Positions 1-9,073 of a stretch of 15,956 bases of DNA are shown piece by piece. The position numbers and the translations under genes are program-made. The notes beneath the pieces were generated by a model. The model made no database searches, was not told where the DNA came from, and saw nothing but the letters and a program-made list of their open reading frames with translations. Each line of letters begins with the position of its first letter. Position 1 is the stretch's first letter. The DNA lies in the NCBI GenBank assembly GCA_964509765.1, contig CAZDYI010000133.1:1-15956 (forward strand). Direction: 5' to 3'. Source of the DNA: CAZDYI01 sp964509765. GTDB taxonomy: Bacteria > Pseudomonadota > Gammaproteobacteria > Tethybacterales > Tethybacteraceae.

Positions 1-41
1 GGCATCCTCAAGGGCCAGGAGCTGATCAACAACGCCAAGGT
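1..41 (+). repeat. Inverted repeat copy A, inside pilin gene
   Basis: These 41 bases are identical to the reverse complement of 9681-9721, within the paralogous pilin gene. Similarity continues along both genes with scattered, mostly third-position differences. The exact match may extend left beyond the window edge. Confidence 0.9.
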
Positions 42-678
42 CCGCGCGATTGCGGACCGCCAGAACTCGCTCAAGATCGCGTGGTTCTCGTTCATCGACC
101 GCTTCGGCGCCCTTCCTGGCGACTACGCACAGGCGCACATCTACATCACCGGAGCCAGGGCAGGAAACGGCGACGGCATCATCCAAAACACAATCGACAT
201 CACCGACGAGAGCGTGTCGCTATTCCAGCACCTTACTTCCGCAGGGTACCTTCGCTGCGCTCAATGCACGGAGACCAATCCCTTGCGCTACCCCTCGCCG
301 CAAACTGCACTGGTCAACACCTACGGCGGGATAATGTCGATCTGGCACGACGCGGACTACTACTCCGTCCGGGGCGGCGTGGCCGGCGGGACGCCGCGGC
401 TGATGGTGCACACCGGCCCGCGGATACCGAGCAACATAATCGCCGAGGTGGACCGAAAGATCGACGACGGCTCCCCGAACTCGGGCGACTTCGTCTTCAA
501 CTACTACGACCCCAACAATCCTTCTCTTCGTGTCGAGCCACTAACAGAGCAGTGCATGAAGCAGGACGAAGACGGCTCCACGGCCGGCGACCTGTACGCA
601 GACGCAATCCAGTACTGGCGCCCCGCGAACTCATCGCCTCCGGTCGAGCAGAACTGCGGCGCCTCGGTGTTTATCTAA
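1..678 (+). CDS. Type IV pilin-like protein, 5' end missing
   Basis: The frame is open from base 1 and ends at TAA 676-678, giving 225 residues. It starts inside the hydrophobic N-terminal helix region (GILKGQELINNAK), so the leader peptide and start codon lie before the window. The protein aligns along its length with the complete prepilin at 9074-9802, including the LPGDY motif, four cysteines (CAQC, EQC, NCG) and the ending EQNCGASVFI. Family knowledge: such proteins are processed by a prepilin peptidase and assembled into type IV pili or pseudopilus-like fibres from the inner membrane. The large Cys-containing C-terminal domain would be exposed to the outside. A middle stretch (DITDESVSLFQHL) and the region before EQC differ in length from the paralogue. 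Major pilin, minor pilin and pseudopilin cannot be told apart here. Confidence 0.85.
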   Translation, partial: GILKGQELINNAKVRAIADRQNSLKIAWFSFIDRFGALPGDYAQAHIYITGARAGNGDGIIQNTIDITDESVSLFQHLTSAGYLRCAQCTETNPLRYPSPQTALVNTYGGIMSIWHDADYYSVRGGVAGGTPRLMVHTGPRIPSNIIAEVDRKIDDGSPNSGDFVFNYYDPNNPSLRVEPLTEQCMKQDEDGSTAGDLYADAIQYWRPANSSPPVEQNCGASVFI

Positions 679-706
679 AGCGGCGCACGACCGCAGCCGC
701 AGCTCA

Positions 707-732
707 GGGGAGGGGCTGGCAGCCCCTTTCCC
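707..732 (+). terminator. Hairpin terminator after first pilin gene
   Basis: A 7-bp perfect stem (711-717 with 721-727, loop GGC) is followed by TTTCCC. Outer GGG and CCC can extend the stem across an internal loop. It lies 29 bases after the pilin stop. The T-run is short, so termination may be partial. The motif GGGGC...GCCCCTTTCC resembles the hairpin after the second pilin (9023-9048), suggesting that the terminator was duplicated with the gene. Confidence 0.6.
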
Positions 733-774
733 ATTGATGGATTGAGGCGCCCAAGGTTTTGCGGTGCCTCAAAG

Positions 775-780
775 TAAAAT
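775..780 (+). promoter_or_regulatory. Possible -10 box before cytochrome operon
   Basis: TAAAAT matches 5 of 6 consensus -10 bases and lies 18 bases before the cytochrome ATG at 799. I see no good -35 box at the right spacing. It is a candidate because the operon follows a terminator and needs its own promoter. Confidence 0.3.
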
Positions 781-798
781 CAGTGCCTTGCGGTTCCC

Positions 799-1158
799 AT
801 GAGAGCGAAGACCATCAGCCGCTCCGCCGGAGCATTGGCGGCCTTTCTGGCCCTGCTGGCCTTCCCGCCGGCGTCACTTGCTGAGGGCGACGTCGCCCAG
901 GGGAAGGTCAAGTCGCAGATGTGCATGGGCTGCCACAACATCGCCGACTACAAGATCGCCTTCCCGAGCGTCTACCGGATCCCGCGCATCCAGGGACAAA
1001 GCAGCGAGTACATCAAGTACGCCCTGCAGGAGTACGCCGCGGGCAACCGCTACACCGAGGACCTCAACAGGCTCATGAGCATGCCGGCCATCGCCGCGTC
1101 GCTCACCGAGCAGGACATGGACGACCTCGCGGTCTACTACGCCTCGCTGGGCGAGTGA
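799..1158 (+). CDS. Secreted monoheme c-type cytochrome, c4-like first half
   Basis: This 119-residue protein starts at ATG 799. Residues 1-28 form a Sec signal peptide ending ASLA before EGD. One haem-binding motif, CMGCH, lies at residues 42-46, with H46 as proximal ligand. M93 or M95 in the LMSMPAIA segment is the likely distal ligand. The pattern IQGQ..EYI..AL..YAAG, then SLT..DM.DLAVYYASL, is that of a cytochrome c class I domain close to one half of dihaem cytochrome c4. It should carry electrons in the periplasm. The next cytochrome starts 2 bases after the stop, so the two are probably co-transcribed and used together. There is no clear Shine-Dalgarno sequence. The specific redox partner cannot be read from the sequence. 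Confidence 0.9.
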   Translation: MRAKTISRSAGALAAFLALLAFPPASLAEGDVAQGKVKSQMCMGCHNIADYKIAFPSVYRIPRIQGQSSEYIKYALQEYAAGNRYTEDLNRLMSMPAIAASLTEQDMDDLAVYYASLGE

Positions 1159-1160
1159 CT

Positions 1161-1469
1161 ATGTCGCGCGCCCTCGCCGCAGCACTGGCCGCCCTGGCCG
1201 CGGCACCCGCCTTGGCGGGCGACCCCGTCGCAGGCGAGGCCGCCGCGGGCACCTGCGTTGCCTGCCACGGCACAGGGGGCGCCGAGCCGATTGCCAACTA
1301 CCCGATCATCGCCGGCCAGCACGAGAGCTACCTGCTCCACACCATGGTGACCTACCGCGACGGGGAGCGACCCAACGTGGTCATGGAGCAGCAGCTTGCT
1401 GGCCTGACCGACGCCGAGCTCGCCAACCTCGCCGCATACTTCGCAGCGCAGCCGAGCCCGCTGAAATGA
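1161..1469 (+). CDS. Secreted monoheme c-type cytochrome, c4-like second half
   Basis: This 102-residue protein starts at ATG 1161. An Ala-rich signal peptide (residues 1-19, ending ALA before GDPVAG) is followed by the haem motif CVACH at 32-36. The segment YPIIAGQHESYLLHTMVTYRDGER is very typical of cytochrome c4 domains, and M75 is the probable distal haem ligand. It ends with LTDAELANLAAYFAAQ. The gene lies between the first cytochrome (2-base gap) and the S41 peptidase, whose ATG overlaps its stop as ATGA. Such spacing implies translational coupling. Each cytochrome has its own signal peptide, so this is a pair of separately exported proteins and not a frameshifted dihaem gene. Confidence 0.9.
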   Translation: MSRALAAALAALAAAPALAGDPVAGEAAAGTCVACHGTGGAEPIANYPIIAGQHESYLLHTMVTYRDGERPNVVMEQQLAGLTDAELANLAAYFAAQPSPLK

Positions 1470-2773
1470 GCGCGGCGAAGGCTTTCGCCAGACCCGTTGC
1501 GGCCCTGGCGGCCGCAACCTTCGCCGCCCTGCCCGGCGCGGCGCTCGCCCAGAGCAACGCCGAGCTGCCGTCGATCGCGATGCGCGAGTTCTCTCAGGTC
1601 TACTCGATCATCCGCAACAACTACGTCGACGAGGTCGACGACGCGACGCTGCTGCGAAACGCGATCCGCGGCATGGTCGAGAACCTCGACCCGCACTCCG
1701 CCTACCTCAGCGAGGAGTACTTCGACAACTTCCAGCGCTCGCTCAAGGGCCTCTACGGCGGCGTCGGCCTGTACATCGACGAGGACCGCGGCCTGATCAG
1801 GGTGGTCGCGCCGATCGACGACACGCCGGCGAAGCGGGCGGGGCTCAGGACCAACGACTACATCGTCAGCATCGACGGGACGACGACCGAGGGCATGGAC
1901 GTCGGCGACGCCGCCAACCTGATGCGCGGGATCGCCGGGACCGACGTGACCCTGTCGATCGTCCGCCTGCTCGAGGGCGGCCGCGAGGACTTCGAGGTCG
2001 TCCTGCGGCGCGAGGAGATCAACTCGCCGTCGGTCCGCGCGAGCCTGCTCGACGACGACCGGGACATTGGCTTCATCAGGATCAGCCAGTTCCTGCGCGA
2101 CAACCGCACCTCGCGCGAGCTCGCCGAGAGCATCGACTCCCTCTACCGCGAGAACGGCGGCTCGCTAAACGGCCTGATCATCGACCTGCGCGACAACCCC
2201 GGCGGCGACCTCCACGCAAGCATCTGCGTCGCATCGGTGTTCATCGACCGCGGCCTGACCGTCGTCACCGACCGCGGCCGCGACAGCCTGGTGAACGTCC
2301 ACAAGTCGGACCTGTCGAGCTGCCAGACCCCGCAGTCCGTCGCCCAGTCGCGCAAGATCAACATCGCGGTGCTCGTCAACAACGGCTCGGCGTCGGCGTC
2401 GGAGATCGTCGCGGGCGCGCTCCAGGACTACGGCCGCGCCATGGTGGTCGGAACGGCGACCTTCGGCAAGGCCTCCGTGCAGCGGGTCTTCAACCTCGAG
2501 GCCACGGACTACAAGTCCGCGGTCAAGCTGACCTCGGCCCGCTACTACACGCCGAACGGCAAGTCGATCCACGAGACAGGAATCCAGCCCGACGTCGAGA
2601 TCGAGTACCTGCGCCCCGACGAGCCCGTCGGCGAGGCCGCGGACGAGCAGGTGCTGGCCGAGGACCTGACGAACCTGCGCGACTTCGAGGCCAAGGAGCG
2701 CAACATCCTGCCCCGGGAAGACAACCAGTTCGACAAGGCGATCGAGGTCCTCAGGGACATGCACCGGGGCTAG
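1466..2773 (+). CDS. ctpA: S41-family C-terminal processing peptidase (CtpA/Prc type)
   Basis: This 435-residue protein starts at ATG 1466, overlapping the preceding stop. Residues 1-29 are a signal peptide ending ALA before QSN. An N-terminal helical segment (NNYVDEVDD, NLDPHSAYL) leads into a PDZ domain at about 95-180 (GVGLYI, APAKRAGL-like IDDTPAKRAGL, DYIVSIDG). The S41 protease core follows (GLIIDLRDNPGG at 236-247). The Ser-Lys dyad is S310 in NNGSASASE and K335 in FGKASVQ, with Q339 four residues on. The 25-residue Ser-Lys distance matches known CtpA and CtpB enzymes. The family trims C-termini of periplasmic proteins and often regulates peptidoglycan hydrolases. Length is normal for CtpA and shorter than E. 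coli Prc. Its coupling to two cytochromes is unusual. The 3' end faces the transporter gene at 2790. Confidence 0.93.
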   Translation: MSAAKAFARPVAALAAATFAALPGAALAQSNAELPSIAMREFSQVYSIIRNNYVDEVDDATLLRNAIRGMVENLDPHSAYLSEEYFDNFQRSLKGLYGGVGLYIDEDRGLIRVVAPIDDTPAKRAGLRTNDYIVSIDGTTTEGMDVGDAANLMRGIAGTDVTLSIVRLLEGGREDFEVVLRREEINSPSVRASLLDDDRDIGFIRISQFLRDNRTSRELAESIDSLYRENGGSLNGLIIDLRDNPGGDLHASICVASVFIDRGLTVVTDRGRDSLVNVHKSDLSSCQTPQSVAQSRKINIAVLVNNGSASASEIVAGALQDYGRAMVVGTATFGKASVQRVFNLEATDYKSAVKLTSARYYTPNGKSIHETGIQPDVEIEYLRPDEPVGEAADEQVLAEDLTNLRDFEAKERNILPREDNQFDKAIEVLRDMHRG

Positions 2774-2789
2774 GCGCCCCTCTCCCGCC

Positions 2790-3701
2790 TCAGCGCGAAC
2801 GGGCGAACGCGACTATCCCCGCGCTCACCCCCAGGATCGCGACGATCTCGGCCGGCGAAAGGCCCTCGTCGAGAAGAGCCCAACCGAAAAGGGCGGTCGC
2901 CGCCGGCACGAAGCCGTAGAGGACCGAGGTCGACACAGACCCAATCCTGCGGATCGCGAACGCGACGAGCCAGATCACCAGGACCTGGTTGACGGCCCCC
3001 TGGAACACGGCCTGGACCGATATCTCGAGCGCGCTCGCGCCGGCCAGGTTGCGCTCGAGGAAGGGCCACAGCGGCAGGAACAACACAAGGTTGCCCACCG
3101 ACATCGCCGGGACGAGCACGACCGTGTCGACGGGCCACTTCCTGACCGTCGTCATGAACACCGCAAGGGACGCGGTCGCGGCGACGATCCACAGCACGTC
3201 CGCCGACAGGCTCCCTCCCCTGAGGCCTGCCTGGAGCATCAGCAGGTTCGAGGCGAACAGCACCGCGATGGCGAGCCACTTGCCGCGGCCGACGTTCTGC
3301 CCCATCACCGCCCAGGCCATCGCGGCGCTCGCAACGGGCAGGAGTCCGTTGAGCAGGACGCCCGCGTTCGCCGCCAGGGAAGTACGCAGGCCGAGGAAGA
3401 TCGCCAGGGCGTAGGGAAACCCGTACGACAGAACGACCAAAGGCAGGACCCGCCAGGGTATCTTCCTGCCGTGCCACCACCAGAGCATCGGCAGCGTGAG
3501 CGCGGTGCCGGTGAGGTAGCGCACGAGGGTGATGTCCGCAGGGGTCATCGACCCGAGCACCCCCCAGCGCGAGACGACGTACCAGCCCGCCCAGATCAGC
3601 ACGATGGCCGCGCCCGCAAGGAGGCCGAGCGGGTCCTGCGCGAACCTTGAGTCCGCGCCAAACAGCCAGGCGAGGCCGGACCTGCCCGCCTTGCCTGTCA
3701 T
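2790..3701 (-). CDS. DMT-superfamily (EamA) permease
   Basis: This 303-residue protein starts at ATG 3701. It is a highly hydrophobic inner-membrane protein with about ten predicted membrane segments in two EamA-like halves (roughly 25-155 and 165-298). Typical features are the first segment with LIWAGWYVVSRWG, PADITLVRYLTGT, and the end of the second repeat, TSVLYGFVPAATALFGWALLDEGLS followed by a final helix. Family members mostly export amino acids or other metabolites; the substrate cannot be read from sequence. It is the last gene of the run leuA-sixA-permease (37-base gap after sixA). Export of a branched-chain amino acid or precursor is therefore a possible but untested role. It converges with ctpA, 16 bases away. 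Confidence 0.87.
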   Translation of the reverse strand: MTGKAGRSGLAWLFGADSRFAQDPLGLLAGAAIVLIWAGWYVVSRWGVLGSMTPADITLVRYLTGTALTLPMLWWWHGRKIPWRVLPLVVLSYGFPYALAIFLGLRTSLAANAGVLLNGLLPVASAAMAWAVMGQNVGRGKWLAIAVLFASNLLMLQAGLRGGSLSADVLWIVAATASLAVFMTTVRKWPVDTVVLVPAMSVGNLVLFLPLWPFLERNLAGASALEISVQAVFQGAVNQVLVIWLVAFAIRRIGSVSTSVLYGFVPAATALFGWALLDEGLSPAEIVAILGVSAGIVAFARSR

Positions 3702-3713
3702 GGTCGGTCAGCC

Positions 3714-3732
3714 GCCGGGCGCGCGGCCCGGC
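3714..3732 (-). other. Intercistronic hairpin between sixA and permease
   Basis: A perfect 7-bp GC-only stem (3714-3720 with 3726-3732, 5-base loop) fills half of the 37-base gap between sixA and the permease. There is no T-run on either strand, so it is not a standard terminator. It could pause transcription or protect the upstream RNA. Confidence 0.4.
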
Positions 3733-3738
3733 GCCGGG

Positions 3739-4236
3739 TCAACGGGGCACTCCGGGGAAGGTCAGCTCGGCGGACGCCTTGCAGTCCGCGATCCGGTCCC
3801 ACTCGCCCTCGAAGCGCAGCAGGCATGCGGAGCAGGGGCGAAGGTGGACCGCCTCGCCCGACAGCTGGTGGACGAGGGACGACAGGACGGGCTGGTGGCC
3901 GATGACCATCGCGCTGCGGACCTCGGGATCGAGGCCAGCGAGCGCCGTGACCCAGCCGTCCGATCCGCATTCGTAAAACCTCTCGTCAACCGTCGCGTCC
4001 GCGACGGAACGTCCTAGCCCGCCAGCCACCGCCTCCAAGGTCTGCACCGCCCGCACGGCGGCGCTGCAGAGGACCGCATCAAACTCCGCGCCGTCGTCGC
4101 GCAGGCGCCTACCGAGCTCGGCGGCAACCTCGCGGCCCCTTTCGGTGAGCTCGCGGCGGAAGTCGCCCCTGTGGCTAGACGGCTCGGCCTCGGAGTGCCG
4201 GACGACCAGCACCGTCCTGGCGCCGGCTCCCGCCAT
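3739..4236 (-). CDS. sixA: SixA-type phosphohistidine phosphatase
   Basis: This 165-residue histidine-phosphatase-superfamily protein starts at ATG 4236. The catalytic RH motif is R13-H14 in VVRHSEAEP. D25 with the following R..LTERG is the signature of the SixA subgroup. R62 in SAAVRAVQT and H114 in VIGHQP complete the phosphate pocket. Compared with E. coli SixA the motifs read RHSEAE for RHAEAE and GHQP for GHNP. Length is near normal. The family removes phosphate from histidine of phosphotransfer proteins in the cytoplasm, for example HPt domains or nitrogen-PTS proteins. The start lies 2 bases after the leuA stop, so it is almost certainly translated from the leuA transcript. That suggests it shares leuA's leucine-responsive control. 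Confidence 0.87.
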   Translation of the reverse strand: MAGAGARTVLVVRHSEAEPSSHRGDFRRELTERGREVAAELGRRLRDDGAEFDAVLCSAAVRAVQTLEAVAGGLGRSVADATVDERFYECGSDGWVTALAGLDPEVRSAMVIGHQPVLSSLVHQLSGEAVHLRPCSACLLRFEGEWDRIADCKASAELTFPGVPR

Positions 4237-4238
4237 CC

Positions 4239-5399
4239 CTAGCTCTGTTCCCTCACAAGGCCCTCGAGCTCCTCGTCGGTGATGTTCTTCTTCTTGTCGG
4301 TGAGCTTCTTGTAGGCCGCGCAGACCGCCTTGAGCTTGGCCTTGTCAAGGCAGTGGCCCAGCTTCTCGAGCCTGTGACGCACCCCGCTTGTCCCGGAGAG
4401 CTTGCCGAGGGTGATGCGGTTCGACTCCCAGCCGACGTCCTCGGCGCGCATGATCTCGTAGGTCGCGCGGTCCTTGAACACCCCGTCCTGGTGGATGCCG
4501 GACTCGTGGGCGAAGGCGTTCTCGCCCACCACGGCCTTGTTCGGCTGCACCGCCATGCCGGTCTTCGCCGAGACCATCCTCGAGGTCGGCACGAGCTGCG
4601 CGTGGTCTATGCCCGTCTCGAGTCCGAACAGGTCGCGGCGGGTGCGGAGCGCCATGACGATTTCCTCGAGCGAGGCGTTGCCCGCCCGCTCGCCGATGCC
4701 GTTTATCGTGCACTCCACCTGCCTCGCCCCGGCGCCGACCGCGGCGAGGCTGTTCGCAACCGCCATGCCGAGGTCGTCATGGCAGTGGACCGAGAACACC
4801 GCCTTGTCCGAGTTCGGGACCCGCTCGATGAGGTCCGCGACGATCGAGGCGAACTCCTCGGGCATCGTGTAGCCGACGGTGTCGGGCACGTTTATGGTCG
4901 TGGCGCCTTCGTCGATCGCGGCCTCGACGATCCGGCACAGGAAGTCCCGCTCGCTGCGGCCGGCGTCCTCGGCCGAGAACTCCACGTCCTCGACCTTGTT
5001 GCGCGCCCGCCGCACGGCGGCCCGCGCGCGCTCGACGACCTCGTCCGGCGCAAGGCCGAGCTTCTTCTCCATGTGGATCGGCGAGGTGGCGATGAAGGTG
5101 TGCACCCGCGGGCGCCCGGCCTCCGACACCGCCTCAATCGCCGCGTCCACGTCCTTGTCGCCGGCGCGGGCCAGCGCGCAGACCACGCACCCGCTGACCT
5201 CCCTGGCGATCGCCTTGACGGCCTTCATCTCGCCCGCGCTCGAGACCGGGAATCCGGCCTCGATGACGTCTACGCCGAGGCGCTCGAGCTGCAGCGCTAT
5301 CTCAAGCTTGTCCTCCGGCCGCATGGAGGCCCCGGCGCTCTGCTCACCGTCGCGCAACGTGGTGTCGAACACCGTTATCCTGTTTTCGTCCTTTGTCAT
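4239..5399 (-). CDS. leuA: 2-isopropylmalate synthase lacking the C-terminal regulatory domain
   Basis: It condenses acetyl-CoA with 2-ketoisovalerate, the first committed step of leucine synthesis. I choose ATG 5399 (386 residues), preceded by GAGAG; an upstream in-frame GTG at 5432 would add 11 residues without homology. The HMGL-like TIM barrel is complete: FDTTLRDGEQS at the start, then HCHDDLGMAVANS with the metal-binding histidines, NGIGERAGNASLEE, and PNKAVVGENAFAHESGIHQDG, all LeuA-type. The linker region ends GVRHRLEKLGH...DKKKNITDEELEGLV and the stop follows at once. Family members such as E. coli LeuA (523 residues) continue for about 130 more residues with the leucine-binding domain, which is absent here. 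sixA begins 2 bases later, so no frameshifted remnant fits. A homocitrate or citramalate synthase is less likely given these motifs. Confidence 0.9.
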   Translation of the reverse strand: MTKDENRITVFDTTLRDGEQSAGASMRPEDKLEIALQLERLGVDVIEAGFPVSSAGEMKAVKAIAREVSGCVVCALARAGDKDVDAAIEAVSEAGRPRVHTFIATSPIHMEKKLGLAPDEVVERARAAVRRARNKVEDVEFSAEDAGRSERDFLCRIVEAAIDEGATTINVPDTVGYTMPEEFASIVADLIERVPNSDKAVFSVHCHDDLGMAVANSLAAVGAGARQVECTINGIGERAGNASLEEIVMALRTRRDLFGLETGIDHAQLVPTSRMVSAKTGMAVQPNKAVVGENAFAHESGIHQDGVFKDRATYEIMRAEDVGWESNRITLGKLSGTSGVRHRLEKLGHCLDKAKLKAVCAAYKKLTDKKKNITDEELEGLVREQS

Positions 5400-5417
5400 T
5401 CTCGCTCTCGCGTGGTT

Positions 5418-5437
5418 CGGCCGATGGGGCACGGCCG
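5418..5437 (-). promoter_or_regulatory. Hairpin close to the leuA start
   Basis: CGGCCG at 5418-5423 can pair with CGGCCG at 5432-5437 around an 8-base loop, with flanking AA/TT extending the stem past a bulge. It ends about 18 bases before the leuA ATG and may affect access to the weak GAGAG ribosome binding site. No T-run follows. Confidence 0.4.
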
Positions 5438-5445
5438 GAAGCCTT

Positions 5446-5461
5446 GCGCCCTTGCGGGCGC
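5446..5461 (-). promoter_or_regulatory. Candidate leucine attenuator hairpin
   Basis: A perfect 6-bp stem with a GCAA tetraloop (5456-5461 with 5446-5451) lies between the leucine leader ORF and leuA. Its 5' arm overlaps 5457-5462, which can instead pair over 6 bp with 5492-5497, just after the leader stop codon. The two structures exclude each other, the layout expected of an attenuator. A run of U does not follow, so any termination would have to be Rho-dependent or act through translation. Confidence 0.5.
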
Positions 5462-5468
5462 GGTGGGT

Positions 5469-5479
5469 GGGGGGGGGGG
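5469..5479 (-). repeat. Eleven-base homopolymer (C run in leuA leader RNA)
   Basis: Eleven consecutive G on the + strand read as C11 in the leuA leader transcript. The surrounding RNA (CUCACAC before, ACCCACC after) is C-rich and G-poor, as in Rho loading sites. A tract this long can also vary in length during replication or be miscalled by sequencing. Confidence 0.85.
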
Positions 5480-5499
5480 TGTGAGTCCTTGCGCGCCGT

Positions 5500-5583
5500 C
5501 TAGCGACGCAGCAGGACGAGCAGGCCGAGGCCGCGGGTCTCGCGGAGGCCGAGTGCGCCGATGCGGCAGGTGAAGGAAGCCAT
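5500..5583 (-). CDS. leuL: Leucine-rich leader peptide of leuA
   Basis: A 27-codon ORF from ATG 5583 to TAG 5500-5502 lies between clpB and leuA, reading in the leuA direction. The peptide begins MASFTCRIGALGL and ends GLGLLVLLRR. Seven of 27 residues are leucine, and four of them fall in the last seven codons (CTG CTC GTC CTG CTG CGT CGC). This matches the leader peptides that control leucine genes in many proteobacteria, where ribosome stalling on scarce leucyl-tRNA decides the fold of the downstream RNA. No Shine-Dalgarno sequence is visible before the ATG. A candidate promoter places the transcript start only a few bases upstream, so it may be leaderless. Confidence 0.8.
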   Translation of the reverse strand: MASFTCRIGALGLRETRGLGLLVLLRR

Positions 5584-5603
5584 CACAGGGTGAATCTTAC
5601 CAT

Positions 5604-8195
<2,592 letters not shown>

Positions 8196-8212
8196 CGCTA
8201 CTGTCGCTACAT

Positions 8213-8242
8213 TAAATGCGAACTGCCGCGGGCTATATCAAG
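8213..8242 (-). promoter_or_regulatory. Sigma-32-like heat-shock promoter of clpB
   Basis: On the - strand CTTGATA (8236-8242) and CGCATTTA (8213-8220) are 15 bases apart. The heat-shock consensus is CTTGAAA and a CCCCAT-type -10 box; each box here differs at one position. It sits in the 56-base gap between rlmB and clpB. The predicted start would leave a 5' leader of only about 11 bases before the clpB ATG. Confidence 0.65.
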
Positions 8243-8251
8243 ATCAGATTC

Positions 8252-8992
8252 TCAGTTGACTGCCTGTTCCCTGAGCCTGCGCACCACAAACAGCATTATC
8301 CCGCAGGAGACAGAGACGTTGAGGCTGGCGACGGATTCCCGTCCGGGCATCGGGATCGACACCAGCGCGTCGCACAGCTCCTTGGTCAGCCTTCGCATGC
8401 CGCGCTCCTCTCCGCCGAGCACCACCGCGACCGGGCCTGTCGCGTCGAAGTCCCAGACCGAGGCTGGCGCCTCCTGGTCGCAACCCACCACGAACAGGCC
8501 GGCGCCGCGCATCGCCCGCAGCTCGCGCGCCAGGTTCGTGACTGACTCCACCGGAACCGCCTCCTCCCCGCCGCTGGCCGCCTTGCTGGCGGCGGCTGTC
8601 ATTGGAGAGCTCCGCTTGCGGGGAATGACGACAGCATCCGCGGCCATCGCGGCTGCGGTGCGCACGCATGCACCCAGGTTGTGAGGGTCGACCACCTGGT
8701 CGAGCACGAGCAGCAGCGGCTCCGGCGACTCCGCGCACGCGACGCGCCAGCCGGGGGAGACCGCTGGCCTGCACACCGCAACAATGCCCTGGTGTCTGGC
8801 CCCGCCAGCCATTCCGTCAACTTTCCGCCTGTCTGACAGGCGGACCTTATGCCCCTTCCCCTCCGCCAGGCTTTGGATGTCTTCGTTGGTCCCCCTGACG
8901 GCGACTACTTGCCGCACGCCGCCATTGCGCAGCGCGGCCTCCACAGCGTGCCGGCCGCAGACGACCCTGTCTCCGCCGGCCTTCTCAGGCAA
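8252..8992 (-). CDS. rlmB: 23S rRNA (guanosine-2'-O-)-methyltransferase, SPOUT/TrmH family
   Basis: This 246-residue protein methylates the ribose of G2251 (E. coli numbering) in the 23S rRNA P-loop, using S-adenosylmethionine. A short N-terminal RNA-binding domain (CGRHAVEAAL, HQGIVAV) is followed by the knotted SPOUT domain. Motif 1 is LDQVVDPHNLGACVRTA (97-113, with N105 and R111), motif 2 VVLGGEERGM (190-199) and motif 3 IPMPGRESVASLNVSVSCG (213-231). The segment ASGGEEAVPVESVTNLAREL is typical of RlmB. The start is TTG 8992: an in-frame stop lies two codons upstream, and the conserved GRHAVEA begins at residue 13, so no ATG is possible. It may depend on readthrough of the pilin terminator or on a promoter near 9010-9020. 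Confidence 0.92.
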   Translation of the reverse strand: MPEKAGGDRVVCGRHAVEAALRNGGVRQVVAVRGTNEDIQSLAEGKGHKVRLSDRRKVDGMAGGARHQGIVAVCRPAVSPGWRVACAESPEPLLLVLDQVVDPHNLGACVRTAAAMAADAVVIPRKRSSPMTAAASKAASGGEEAVPVESVTNLARELRAMRGAGLFVVGCDQEAPASVWDFDATGPVAVVLGGEERGMRRLTKELCDALVSIPMPGRESVASLNVSVSCGIMLFVVRRLREQAVN

Positions 8993-9022
8993 GGCTCACA
9001 ATCCAGCCGTTGGCCTTATAAA

Positions 9023-9048
9023 GGAAAGGGGCCGACAGGCCCCTTTCC
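9023..9048 (-). terminator. Intrinsic terminator after second pilin gene
   Basis: A perfect 11-bp stem with a 4-base loop (9023-9033 with 9038-9048) lies 25 bases after the pilin stop. In the direction of the pilin it is followed by TTTATAAGG. It separates the pilin gene from rlmB. Confidence 0.8.
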
Positions 9049-9073
9049 TCGCGTTGCGACCGAAGTCTGGCTT

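Noticed and set aside
1161..1469. Frameshifted dihaem cytochrome c4 (799-1469) as a sequencing error
   Set aside because: The second gene has its own start codon and complete signal peptide, so two separate genes are the simpler reading.
2766..2780. Hairpin at the ctpA stop as a bidirectional terminator
   Set aside because: The stem is only 5 bp, contains the stop codon in its loop region and has no T-run on either side.
4353..5573. 406-codon open frame antisense to leuA and its leader
   Set aside because: The product has no family features, and the opposite strand encodes LeuA and the leucine leader.
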